Below the pieces are notes generated by a model, which searched no databases, was not told where the DNA came from, and saw only the letters and a list, made by a program, of their open reading frames with translations. This document shows, piece by piece, positions 18,947-27,301 of a stretch of DNA of 64,000 nucleotides. Source of the DNA: Legionella quateirensis (GTDB lineage Bacteria > Pseudomonadota > Gammaproteobacteria > Legionellales > Legionellaceae); assembly GCF_001467955.1 (NCBI RefSeq), contig NZ_LNYR01000048.1, positions 62,001-126,000 of the forward strand. The letters are read 5' to 3'. The translations under genes were made by a program, and so were the position numbers. How positions within the stretch are numbered: position 1 is the stretch's first letter; every line of letters starts with the position of its first letter.

Positions 18947-19696
18947 TCAACCTTTTTGTAGATAATTCAATGGATTGACTGGTATACCCGCCTTTCTGAT
19001 TTCAAAATGAACACCCCAATACTTACGTTCAATCATTCCAGCCTCTGCTATCACTTGTCCTGCACTAACTCGCTGTCCTTCCGTAACCAGGTTCCTGGAA
19101 TTATTTCCATAAGCTGTTAAAAACTCATTATTATGTTTGATAATTATTAAATTACCATATCCAGCTAATCCACTTCCAGCATAAGCAACCACGCCACCAG
19201 AGGAAGCGCGAACTCTGCTTCCTTTAGTACATGCAATATTTATGCCTTTTTTACCCTGATCAGGAATAAATGTGGTCACAACCTGACCGTTAACTGGCCA
19301 CAACCATCCAGAACGCGAACCAAAGCGCGAGAAAACAGTAGGCGAGTGGATCACTTTTTGCGGACGTCGGGTAACTGGTTGCGTATATTTAGGAGTGTAG
19401 GCTTTCCTGACAGGATAGGTTGTTCGCCTGACACCTTGGACATTCAAAACTTGACCTACTCTTAAAGAAAATGGTGGTCGCAAATGGTTTAACTGAGCAA
19501 GTTGTCTATAATCTGTATCATAACGAAATGCTATTGCATAAAGAGTCTCACCACGCCGAACAATATGAGTTTTTTGATACTTGGAATAGGGTTGCCATTT
19601 TAACTCAGTTACCGGCGCCAGGTCATTTCTTGCCCCACAACCGGCAAGAATTATCAAGAGGAACAGGCAAAAAAGTCTTTTGCATAAATTTAGCAT
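18947..19696 (-). CDS. nlpD: NlpD/LppB lipoprotein, LysM plus degenerate LytM
   Basis: 249 residues. Lipoprotein signal with lipobox ILAGC (Cys20). A LysM domain (about 44-88, HIVRRGETLYAIAFRYDTDYRQLAQLN) is followed by an M23/LytM domain (about 128-246). The zinc ligands are not intact: GINIA replaces the usual G-x-D, and AYGNNS replaces the H-x-H region; only HFEIR is kept. This is as expected for NlpD, which activates cell-wall amidases rather than cutting peptidoglycan itself. Upstream of rpoS as in most gammaproteobacteria. Confidence 0.93.
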   Translation of the reverse strand: MLNLCKRLFCLFLLIILAGCGARNDLAPVTELKWQPYSKYQKTHIVRRGETLYAIAFRYDTDYRQLAQLNHLRPPFSLRVGQVLNVQGVRRTTYPVRKAYTPKYTQPVTRRPQKVIHSPTVFSRFGSRSGWLWPVNGQVVTTFIPDQGKKGINIACTKGSRVRASSGGVVAYAGSGLAGYGNLIIIKHNNEFLTAYGNNSRNLVTEGQRVSAGQVIAEAGMIERKYWGVHFEIRKAGIPVNPLNYLQKG

Positions 19697-19733
19697 TGTA
19701 AAAATCTCAAATTAAATGTTCTTTAATTAAACT

Positions 19734-19826
19734 AGAAGGTGTGGAAAGTTCATCACCTCATTCCCAAAATCCACGTCCCGCGAACAAGTCGCGACACGTC
19801 GAAATCGGAATTATCAAAAGCCTCTA
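19734..19826. repeat. degenerate MITE-like element
   Basis: It shares 17 identical bases (ACGTCGAAATCGGAATT, 19796-19812) and an alignable left side (AGAAGGTGTGGAAAGTTCATC) with the terminal-inverted-repeat element at 39020-39094. Ends are decayed. It occupies the gap between surE and nlpD, where pcm lies in many relatives. Confidence 0.5.
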
Positions 19827-19850
19827 TACAAACAAAATCAGGTATTGAAC

Positions 19851-20609
19851 TTAAGCCTGTAAATGCATTCCAGAAAGCAAGTTAGATAATTGATCAAACA
19901 ACTTATAATTGGTCATATCCAGGTGAAGCGGCGTTATAGAGACAAAACCTGAATTAACTGCATGAAAATCAGTTCCCGGCCCTGCATCTGCTTCCAATCC
20001 TGGTGGTCCAACCCAAAAAATGGGTCTCCCTCTTGGATCATAATCTTTAACAATGGGTTCAGCACCATGACGTGTACCCAGGCGAGTCACTTGCAATCCC
20101 TTGATTTGATCCAATGGTAAATTCGGAACGTTTACATTGAGTATCGTTTGAGATGGAAGACTGTTAATACTTAATTTCATAACCAGTTGCCGGGCTATAA
20201 CAGCCGCAGTTTGATAGTGCAGGTTCGAATCACCAACCATGGAGATTGCTATGGCTGGCAATCCAAGGTAACGCCCTTCCATAGCTGCAGCAACCGTTCC
20301 GGAGTATAGAATATCATCGCCCAGATTGGCGCCTTCATTTATTCCGGAAACCACTATATCAACTACAGGTTCTAAAAATCCGGTTAAAGCAAGATGTACA
20401 CAATCGGTGGGAGTCCCCTCAACGCTGTAATACCCATTATCCAGTTTTTTTATTCTAAGCGGATCTCTCAAGGTTAATGAATTACTTGCACCACTTCTGT
20501 TTCGATCTGGGGCAACTACCTCGACCTCTGCAGTTCTGGCAAGCTCTGTGGCCAAAACTCTGATTCCAGTTGCAGAAACACCATCATCATTACTTACTAA
20601 AATTCTCAT
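19851..20609 (-). CDS. surE: 5'/3'-nucleotidase SurE
   Basis: 252 residues from [10 protein letters not shown]. Two further in-frame starts (TTG, ATG) lie directly upstream, but the third leaves the best SD spacing and is the canonical N-terminus. Hydrolyses nucleoside monophosphates with a divalent metal bound by NDD (residues 8-10), with SGASNS and [26 protein letters not shown] as family motifs. It begins at the end of the lipoprotein gene (TGATG-type junction). Followed by nlpD and rpoS; pcm is absent. Confidence 0.95.
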   Translation of the reverse strand: MRILVSNDDGVSATGIRVLATELARTAEVEVVAPDRNRSGASNSLTLRDPLRIKKLDNGYYSVEGTPTDCVHLALTGFLEPVVDIVVSGINEGANLGDDILYSGTVAAAMEGRYLGLPAIAISMVGDSNLHYQTAAVIARQLVMKLSINSLPSQTILNVNVPNLPLDQIKGLQVTRLGTRHGAEPIVKDYDPRGRPIFWVGPPGLEADAGPGTDFHAVNSGFVSITPLHLDMTNYKLFDQLSNLLSGMHLQA

Positions 20610-20611
20610 CA

Positions 20612-20992
20612 TCAACTCTCAGGTGATTCCAACCATTTCACTACAGCCAGATAATCGGCTAAATCGTGTTCATTTTGTGCTATAGAAGCCTTTAATTCAG
20701 TATTCAATCCACCAGTTTTCAACTCCAGCTTTTGCTTGGCAATAGTTTGCTGAATGGCCAGAATTTTATTACCAAAAGCCTGTGGATTTAATTGCAATTG
20801 ATAGGCGAGACTACTCAATCGACTGCCCAGTTGCTGAATTTGCTCGCAGGTCAAACCAGCAGGCTGTTTCTCGGGACAGGACTTGATAGCCATTTGTAAT
20901 ACTTTAGGATTGGAGCGATAATACTGCTCGCCCTGCTCACTACAGGCCGTTAATCCCATTATAATGAAAATCATCACCAGGTACTTATTCAT
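20612..20992 (-). CDS. small lipoprotein
   Basis: 126 residues. Lipoprotein signal [17 protein letters not shown] with Cys17 as the lipidated residue. The mature part is helical with possible coiled-coil ([37 protein letters not shown]). Not recognised beyond that. It is the first gene of the lipoprotein-surE-nlpD-rpoS block and directly abuts surE, so it is translated together with it. Confidence 0.8.
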   Translation of the reverse strand: MNKYLVMIFIIMGLTACSEQGEQYYRSNPKVLQMAIKSCPEKQPAGLTCEQIQQLGSRLSSLAYQLQLNPQAFGNKILAIQQTIAKQKLELKTGGLNTELKASIAQNEHDLADYLAVVKWLESPES

Positions 20993-21071
20993 TCACAACC
21001 TCTTGATGTAGACTACAAAAAGCCGATATTATCACCAGTCAGCAAGTAACGCTATCTTAAGAGAATACCAC

Positions 21072-22793
21072 ATGCTTGATTTTAAATTGAACCGTGACGC
21101 ACAAACCGGTGAGTTGTATATTGAGACCGCTTTATGTGGTAAGCCTTTACTGACTACACCACAATTAAATAAAGGCACTGCTTTTACTAATGAAGAGAGA
21201 AAGGAATTTGGTTTATTGGGAAAACTTCCCAATCGTGTAGAGACTCTGGATGAGCAAGTAAAACGAGCTTATTTACAATATTCAACCTATACAACTCGAT
21301 TGAAACAGAATATTTATCTAAATAATCTGCATGATAAAAATCAGATTGTTTTTTATAAGTTATTAAGCCGGCATTTAGCGGAAATGCTGCCAACGATTTA
21401 TACGCCAATAGTAGGCACAGCAGTAAAACGCTTTAGCCATGAATACAGGCAACCCAGAGGTCTTTATATTGCTCATTCTGATAAAAACCAGCTTGAGGAG
21501 ATAATTAATAATCGTTCCAATCCGGAAATAGATCTCATTGTCGTAACAGACGGCGAAGGAGTTCTGGGTATTGGCGATCAGGGGATAGGAGGTATGGATA
21601 TCCCGGTAGCCAAGCTCATGGTTTATAGCTTATGCGGAGGCATCGATCCAACGCGAACTTTACCCGTATTTCTTGATGTGGGCACCAATAATCAGGAGTT
21701 ACTAGATGATCCGATGTATCTGGGATGTCGTCATCAACGCATTGACAGCTCTGAATACGATAGTTTTATCCTGACCTTCGTCACAGAAGTGCATAAACAA
21801 TTCCCCAATGCATTTCTTCATTGGGAAGATTTTGGGCGGGGAAATGCCAGACGAATATTGGATCAATATCAGGATCAATTATGTACTTTTAATGACGACA
21901 TTCAGGGCACTGGCGCAGTAACTCTCGCGGCATTGCTGGCTGCCTGCGACGTCACCGGAACAAAGCTTCAAGATCAACGAATTGTTGTATTTGGTGCTGG
22001 TTCTGCAGGTACGGGTATTAGTGATCAGATTATCGATGCAATGGTTCGAGAGGGTCTGACTGTCCAAGAAGCACATCAGAGATTTTGGTTAATTGACAGA
22101 CAAGGTTTATTGCTTGATACCGATATGGATATGACGGATGCACAAAAACCTTATGCACGGACAGCTGAGGAAATTACATCATGGGCCATTAATGAAAAAC
22201 AACATCCATCGCTCACTGATACTGTGCGTCATGTAAAGCCCACGATCTTGATAGGCTGCTCCGCTCAGACTGGTGCTTTTTCCCAGGATATTATTGAGAG
22301 CATGTCGGCACATTGTGATCGCCCCATAATTTTCCCTCTTTCTAATCCTGATGAAAAATGTGAAGCGCAACCAGCAAATATTTTAGAATGGAGTCAAGGA
22401 AGAGCACTTATAGCCACTGGAACCGCATTTCCGCCTATAGAATTTCACAACCGCATGGTTCAGGTAGCCCAATGCAATAATGCCTTAGTATTTCCAGGCA
22501 TTGGCCTTGGAGTCCTGGCTGTTAATGCGACACGATTGACTAAAGAGATGATTCTGGCTGCGTCGAGAGTACTGTGTGACTTTGCACCCAGTAAAAAAGA
22601 CAGTTTCTTGCCTTTATTGCCCTCTCTGGATAATGCTCAAACTGTAGCAAAAGCAATTGCTGTTGCGGTAGCTCGTTGTGCTATAGATTCAGGATACGCC
22701 CAAAAAAATCAAGATGCAGATTTGGAACAATTGATTCATGATATATTTTGGGAACCGCGATATTTACCATTTAGAAAAGTAACGTCTCAATAG
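21072..22793 (+). CDS. maeA: NAD-dependent malic enzyme
   Basis: 573 residues, the length of the large (E. coli SfcA-like) class. Decarboxylates malate to pyruvate with NAD+. Conserved blocks: YTPIVGTAVKRFSHEYRQPRGLY, VVTDGEGVLGIGDQGIGG, WEDFGRGNARRIL, FNDDIQGTGAVTLAALLAA, the Rossmann motif GAGSAGTGI and PIIFPLSNPDEKCEA. Divergent from the surE block; followed by a long repeat array, so it is monocistronic. Confidence 0.95.
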   Translation: MLDFKLNRDAQTGELYIETALCGKPLLTTPQLNKGTAFTNEERKEFGLLGKLPNRVETLDEQVKRAYLQYSTYTTRLKQNIYLNNLHDKNQIVFYKLLSRHLAEMLPTIYTPIVGTAVKRFSHEYRQPRGLYIAHSDKNQLEEIINNRSNPEIDLIVVTDGEGVLGIGDQGIGGMDIPVAKLMVYSLCGGIDPTRTLPVFLDVGTNNQELLDDPMYLGCRHQRIDSSEYDSFILTFVTEVHKQFPNAFLHWEDFGRGNARRILDQYQDQLCTFNDDIQGTGAVTLAALLAACDVTGTKLQDQRIVVFGAGSAGTGISDQIIDAMVREGLTVQEAHQRFWLIDRQGLLLDTDMDMTDAQKPYARTAEEITSWAINEKQHPSLTDTVRHVKPTILIGCSAQTGAFSQDIIESMSAHCDRPIIFPLSNPDEKCEAQPANILEWSQGRALIATGTAFPPIEFHNRMVQVAQCNNALVFPGIGLGVLAVNATRLTKEMILAASRVLCDFAPSKKDSFLPLLPSLDNAQTVAKAIAVAVARCAIDSGYAQKNQDADLEQLIHDIFWEPRYLPFRKVTSQ

Positions 22794-23647
22794 CTACGAG
22801 AATTAAATCATCCTGTATTATTTGTCATCCCATTTAATACGTCATCCTGAGCGTCGCGAAGGATCTCCTAATATTAGCACCATGCCAAATTCAGGAGATC
22901 CCTCGCTTCACTCGGGATGACGGGGCTTTTATTCGTCATCCTGTTTTATTTGTCACCCTGTTTTATTTGTCACCCTGTTTTATTTGTCACCCTGTTTTAT
23001 TTGTCACCCTGTTTTATTTGTCACCCTGTTTTATTCGTCACCCCATTTAATACGTCATCCTGAGCGTAGCGAAGGATCTCCTAATATTAGCACCATGCCA
23101 AATTCAGGAGATCCCTCGCTTCACTCGGGATGACGGGGCTTTTATTCGTCACCCTCTTTTATTTGCCACCCTCTTTTATTTGCCACCCTGTTTTATTCGT
23201 CATCCCATTTAATACGTCATCCTGAGCGTAGCGAAGGATCTCCCAATATTAGCACCAAGCCAAATTCAGGAGATCCCTCGCTTCACTCGGGATGACGGGG
23301 CTTTTATTTGTCACCCTGTTTTATTCGTCACCCTGTTTTATTCGTCATCCCATTTAATACGTCATCCTGAGCGTCGCGAAGGATCTCCCAGTATTAGCAC
23401 CATGCCAAATTCAGGAGATCCCTCGCTTCACTCGGGATGACGGGGCTTTTATTCGTCACCTTGTTTTATTTGCCACCCTGTTTTATTTGCCACCCTGTTT
23501 TATTTGCCACCCTGTTTTATTCGTCATCCTGTTTTATTCGTCATCCCATTAAATACGTCATCCTGAGCGTAGCGAAGGATCTCCCAGTATTAGCACCAAG
23601 CCAAATTCAGGAAATCCCTTGCTTCACTCGGGATGACAGTTGTTTTG
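22794..23647. repeat. composite repeat array (five 83-bp palindromes plus 17-bp units)
   Basis: Five copies of an 83-bp inverted repeat (CGTCATCCTGAGCG... to ...CACTCGGGATGACG) at 22840-22922, 23053-23135, 23215-23297, 23360-23442 and 23556-23637. Each is preceded by CATTTAATA or CATTAAATA. Between them are runs of a 17-bp unit, CCTGTTTTATTTGTCAC (about six in a row at 22942-23040), with variants TTCGTCAC, TTTGCCAC and CTCTTTTATT. No real gene; a frame open across 23437-23667 is only repeat sequence. Confidence 0.9.
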
Positions 23648-24013
23648 TTAAGGGTTCACAAAATTAACGATAACAGTCTGTATTTTTCCGGGTACTTGTT
23701 CCCAGGAACGAGCATAACTGAACACCATTTTAGTTGATTTAGGGTACGTTTTACCTTTATTCAAAGCAAAGGTAAACGTCATCTCTCCTCCAGCTCCAAT
23801 CAGATTTGTTTTAGGGCGATGATACTGGCTGCTTGTTAATTTTAATAAGTCCTTATCATATTGCTCAACAGTCCACTGAAACCCTGTTGTTGGATTTGCT
23901 GCCAAAGTAACTTCAAAACTGGTCACGTTATTATCCACATCCATTGTTAAATCATCAGCAGCATTCGCTATTATTGAAATACCCATTAATAAACAACCTA
24001 ATAATATGTTCAT
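23648..24013 (-). CDS. chagasin-type (I42) cysteine protease inhibitor
   Basis: 121 residues with a signal peptide (about 1-18, cleavage after ANA). The three inhibitory loops of the I42 family are recognisable: NPTTGFQW (standard), GAGGE (standard) and RSWE in place of the usual RPW. The family inhibits papain-like cysteine proteases and occurs in protists and some bacteria. Start at the second of two adjacent ATGs (AGGG 7 nt upstream). The export signal puts it in the periplasm or outside; a role against amoebal or lysosomal cathepsins is a guess. Confidence 0.8.
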   Translation of the reverse strand: MNILLGCLLMGISIIANAADDLTMDVDNNVTSFEVTLAANPTTGFQWTVEQYDKDLLKLTSSQYHRPKTNLIGAGGEMTFTFALNKGKTYPKSTKMVFSYARSWEQVPGKIQTVIVNFVNP

Positions 24014-24045
24014 CATTAATCCCTACCTGTCTCATTATGTCATTG

Positions 24046-24363
24046 TTATGGATTTCTATTAGCGTTAATTGTCTGCAATACTCCTGAATTAAAAATTAAT
24101 TCATATTGAAAATCAGCCGATGATTTTTGATAAATCCAGGTTTCTATAGTACTTGCTCCGACCCCTACTTGATATCCGTATTGATTGAAAATAGGAACAG
24201 ACTGCTCATAAACCTGCTTATACAGTGGCTCACCACATTTAGCTAGTACGTTATACTGGCTGTCACCTTCATATACTAATTTATCACCGCAGCGCATCGC
24301 AGATACATTGGTGAAAACAAAGAGATTCAAAATCATAGCCAAAAAACAATTTCGAGCAAACAT
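24046..24363 (-). CDS. DUF2845-type exported protein
   Basis: 105 residues from the ATG at 24363 (AGGAG 6 nt upstream). A longer reading frame to 24441 is open but lacks an SD. Signal peptide of about 20 residues (FLAMILNLFVFTNVSA). The mature start MRCGDKLVYEGDSQYNVLAKCGEP matches the DUF2845 pattern RCG-x-L-V-x-G-D-x(4)-V-L-x-KCGEP, and two cysteines may form a disulfide. Function unknown. It lies 29 bp upstream of the inhibitor gene and could share its transcript. Confidence 0.78.
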   Translation of the reverse strand: MFARNCFLAMILNLFVFTNVSAMRCGDKLVYEGDSQYNVLAKCGEPLYKQVYEQSVPIFNQYGYQVGVGASTIETWIYQKSSADFQYELIFNSGVLQTINANRNP

Positions 24364-24493
24364 CATATGCTCCTGCGTCTGAGATATGAAGACAGCTATC
24401 AATGGTGTGATATAAAACCCCTCTTCCCATTTGCACGTCAAATACCATAAGTTTATTTAAGCTTAGCACTTTGTCAGAAATCCAACGAGTTAA

Positions 24494-25264
24494 TCAATCA
24501 TGTATTTTGCCTATCAGGCAGTGTAATGGCCAAATGATCTCTCGTTCAATATCAATATTCCCCCAGCTGGATTTCAATTCATTAAATATTAAATCAAGTG
24601 GATTAAAACCTTTCCGTTTTTGAAATTCCTTAACCGCAGACCATGTAGATAAATAACCAATCAACTGATTAAAGTTGATCCTCTTTTTAATGCTAAATTC
24701 AGGTGTTTCCATTAGAGTAAACGGAAAAGGAATGGTCTGATATTTCTCATCTATATAAAAACGTTCTTTAGGCCAAAATTCCGTACCCAAAACATCATAA
24801 TAAAGCTGTTTAATAAGGCGATCTATAGAATCATTATTCAATGAGCCTAAACTATAACACCAGGCTGCAATGATGCCTTCGGGACTACTAACTCGTTTTA
24901 CCTCATCATAAAACAAAGGAAAATTGAACCAGTGCAGAGCCTGTGCAATGGTAACCAAACCAATGGAGCCTGACTGAATTGGGGTTTGTTCAGCTGGAGT
25001 ACAGAAGTACTGAATATTTTGACGTTGTACCGCTACATCAATCTGTGCCGGATTAATATCCGTAGCAATAACCTGTGAAAAACGTTCAGCCAAAGCCTTG
25101 GCTGCCTGACCATTTCCTGTACCACAATCCCATACAGTCACATCGTGTGCTACCATCTGTGCCAAATGATCAAACAAAGCGGGCGGATAATCCGGGCGAC
25201 AAAGTAAATAGTGCTCTGTTCCTTTATTAAAATGACGGATATAGTCCCTATTCTCTTTACTCAT
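24494..25264 (-). CDS. class I SAM-dependent methyltransferase
   Basis: 256 residues from the ATG at 25264, which overlaps the ABC transporter stop. An extension to 25306 is open but runs inside the upstream gene. Motif I is VWDCGTGNGQAAKAL (about residues 43-57), then ATDINPAQI (motif II) and VTIAQALHWFNFPLFYDEVKRV, characteristic of the UbiE/Methyltransf_11 group. The substrate is unknown. Translational coupling with the exporter hints at a shared small-molecule substrate, but this is speculative. Confidence 0.85.
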   Translation of the reverse strand: MSKENRDYIRHFNKGTEHYLLCRPDYPPALFDHLAQMVAHDVTVWDCGTGNGQAAKALAERFSQVIATDINPAQIDVAVQRQNIQYFCTPAEQTPIQSGSIGLVTIAQALHWFNFPLFYDEVKRVSSPEGIIAAWCYSLGSLNNDSIDRLIKQLYYDVLGTEFWPKERFYIDEKYQTIPFPFTLMETPEFSIKKRINFNQLIGYLSTWSAVKEFQKRKGFNPLDLIFNELKSSWGNIDIEREIIWPLHCLIGKIHD

Positions 25265-27068
25265 CCCAGTTATCCCTCTCTTTATCGGATTCAGGCAAGA
25301 AGCCACCTACTTGTGCATCCCACATAGACTTATATAAACCGTTTCTGGCGACTAATTGATCATGAGTACCATCCTCAACGATTTTCCCTTGTTCAAATAC
25401 AAGGATCCTATCCATATGCAACAAAGTAGATAAGCGATGCGCAATGACGATTGTGGTTTTAGATTCCATTAAATGCCATAGTGAATTTTGTATCGCCTCT
25501 TCTGTAAGAGAATCAAGTTGAGAAGTCGCTTCATCCAGTATCACTAATTTGGCATTTTTTAATATAGCACGGGCAATGGCAACGCGCTGTCGTTGTCCCC
25601 CGGATAATTTAATCCCTCGTTCCCCGACCATAGTATTATATCCTTCAGGTAATAAAGAAATAAAATCATCACAACATGCCTTCTTCGAGGCCTCGATTAC
25701 CTCTTCATCAGTGGCGCCAGGATTTCCATAGCGAATATTTTCCATCAGCGTTCGATGAAACAATGTGGTATCCTGGGGAATCATGCTGATTGCTGCGCGA
25801 AGAGATTCTTGAGTTACCTTGCTGATATCCTGCCCATCAATCAGTATTCGTCCTGACTCAACATTAAAAAAGCGCAGTATTAAATGAATAAAAGTTGTTT
25901 TACCGCTGCCTGAAAAACCAACCAGCCCTACTCGTTGATTCGGTTCTATGAGTACCGATTTATTTTCGAATACTTTCTTTCCCTTGTTGTAATGGAATGT
26001 AACATTCTCAAACTCAATTTTTCCTTCTTTAACAACCAAAGGCTTTGCATCAGAGACATCCATAATATCAATAGGAGCACTAAGAAGAGCAATTGCCTGA
26101 CGAGCAATGCCCATTTCGCGATACAAATCAGCCATGGCATGACATAAGTACCAAATTTGGGTCATGATGGCAAAAGAGACATTAAAAATAAATACCAGAT
26201 CACCAGTAGTAATTAATCCCTTTTGCCAGAACACCAATAACAGATACACCATGGTTACCAACATGATTGTAACCGGGATGTCCAGATACAGACGAAATAT
26301 ATTCATATAGATAGTCAGCTTTTTGTTACTTTGTTCTTCCTTATCCTGACTCAGCTTAATATAGGCCATTTCGTCCCGGGATCTGGCAAACAGCTTCACC
26401 GCATTTGCGTTGCTGAGACTGTCAACAATTTTCCCGCTTAATTCACTTTTATCCTCAGCATTCTCTACTGAATATCGATCTACTTTTTTTGACAATTGGT
26501 AACTGATTAATAACTGCAAAACAATCCAGGTTAATAAAACTACGGCGAACCAATAATTAATGGTGCACATAAGAATCAAGGCAACGATGATGGATGAAAA
26601 CGCGGCTATACCATACCAGGTAATGATCATAAAGATTGAATCTAAGGCGCGCGGCAAATCATTAATTTTATTCGCAAGACTACCGGCCATCTGATTGGAA
26701 AAATAATGATAGGATTGTTTGCTTAAATAGTCGAACACGGACATACGCACATCGGCCTGAAATCTTGGAATAACATAACCTTGCCACCAATTTTGTAATC
26801 TCAAAATAAGCAGTAAAGTGATCCAGGCTCCTCCTCCAACCCATAACGCAGGAGCGACCGCTAAAAAAATATTTTGTCCAGGAGAATGTGAGCCTAATGC
26901 GTCGACTATCATTTTTAATGAATAAGGAATGGCATTATTTTCCAAAACCATAGTAATGGGAGCCAGAAAAAAAACAATGAAGGCCAAACGCTGCTTTTTT
27001 ATAAAATATAAAAAAAACCGGCCTAATTTTTTAGGTAACTCTGCTGTATTTTTATTCTCATTATCCAT
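25257..27068 (-). CDS. ABC exporter, fused membrane and ATPase domains
   Basis: 603 residues (ATG at 27068; a GTG three codons earlier is open). Six-helix transmembrane domain in roughly the first 330 residues, then a nucleotide-binding domain: Walker A GFSGSGKTTF, Q-loop MIPQDTTLF, signature LSGGQRQRVAIARAIL, Walker B LVILDEATSQLD and H-loop IAHRLST. This is the half-transporter layout of MsbA-like type IV exporters that work as homodimers. The substrate cannot be read. Its end overlaps the methyltransferase gene. Confidence 0.9.
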   Translation of the reverse strand: MDNENKNTAELPKKLGRFFLYFIKKQRLAFIVFFLAPITMVLENNAIPYSLKMIVDALGSHSPGQNIFLAVAPALWVGGGAWITLLLILRLQNWWQGYVIPRFQADVRMSVFDYLSKQSYHYFSNQMAGSLANKINDLPRALDSIFMIITWYGIAAFSSIIVALILMCTINYWFAVVLLTWIVLQLLISYQLSKKVDRYSVENAEDKSELSGKIVDSLSNANAVKLFARSRDEMAYIKLSQDKEEQSNKKLTIYMNIFRLYLDIPVTIMLVTMVYLLLVFWQKGLITTGDLVFIFNVSFAIMTQIWYLCHAMADLYREMGIARQAIALLSAPIDIMDVSDAKPLVVKEGKIEFENVTFHYNKGKKVFENKSVLIEPNQRVGLVGFSGSGKTTFIHLILRFFNVESGRILIDGQDISKVTQESLRAAISMIPQDTTLFHRTLMENIRYGNPGATDEEVIEASKKACCDDFISLLPEGYNTMVGERGIKLSGGQRQRVAIARAILKNAKLVILDEATSQLDSLTEEAIQNSLWHLMESKTTIVIAHRLSTLLHMDRILVFEQGKIVEDGTHDQLVARNGLYKSMWDAQVGGFLPESDKERDNWDE

Positions 27069-27301
27069 AAGATACACCCACTATTAGCATGAACTAACGT
27101 CAACCATATTAACCTATTTATTTAACAATCAGATAAATTTATTATATATATGAGCGATATAGATTATTCAAAGTATAGACAAAAATAAGGAGTACCCTAC
27201 TGAATTGTTGCGTCCTTTAACTTATCACAAGAACGATATGGTTATTTTGATAAGTAAAAGGAACTAAAATTCAAAAGAAATGCTGCATCGAATTCTGCTT
27301 T

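Noticed and set aside
18947-19696. NlpD as an active M23 peptidase
   Set aside because: The metal-binding His and Asp positions are substituted, so an activator role is more likely than catalysis.
19697-19850. Remnant of pcm between surE and nlpD
   Set aside because: I looked for methyltransferase-like fragments in the 154-bp gap and found only a degenerate MITE-like sequence.
22937-23560. CRISPR-like look of repeated units with spacers
   Set aside because: The long units are palindromes with almost identical sequence, and the intervals are themselves repeats of a 17-bp unit, not unique spacers. There are no cas genes.
23437-23667. Open reading frame inside the palindrome array
   Set aside because: The translation is repeat sequence (Cys/Phe/Pro/Leu-rich tandem) and overlaps the inhibitor gene in the opposite direction.
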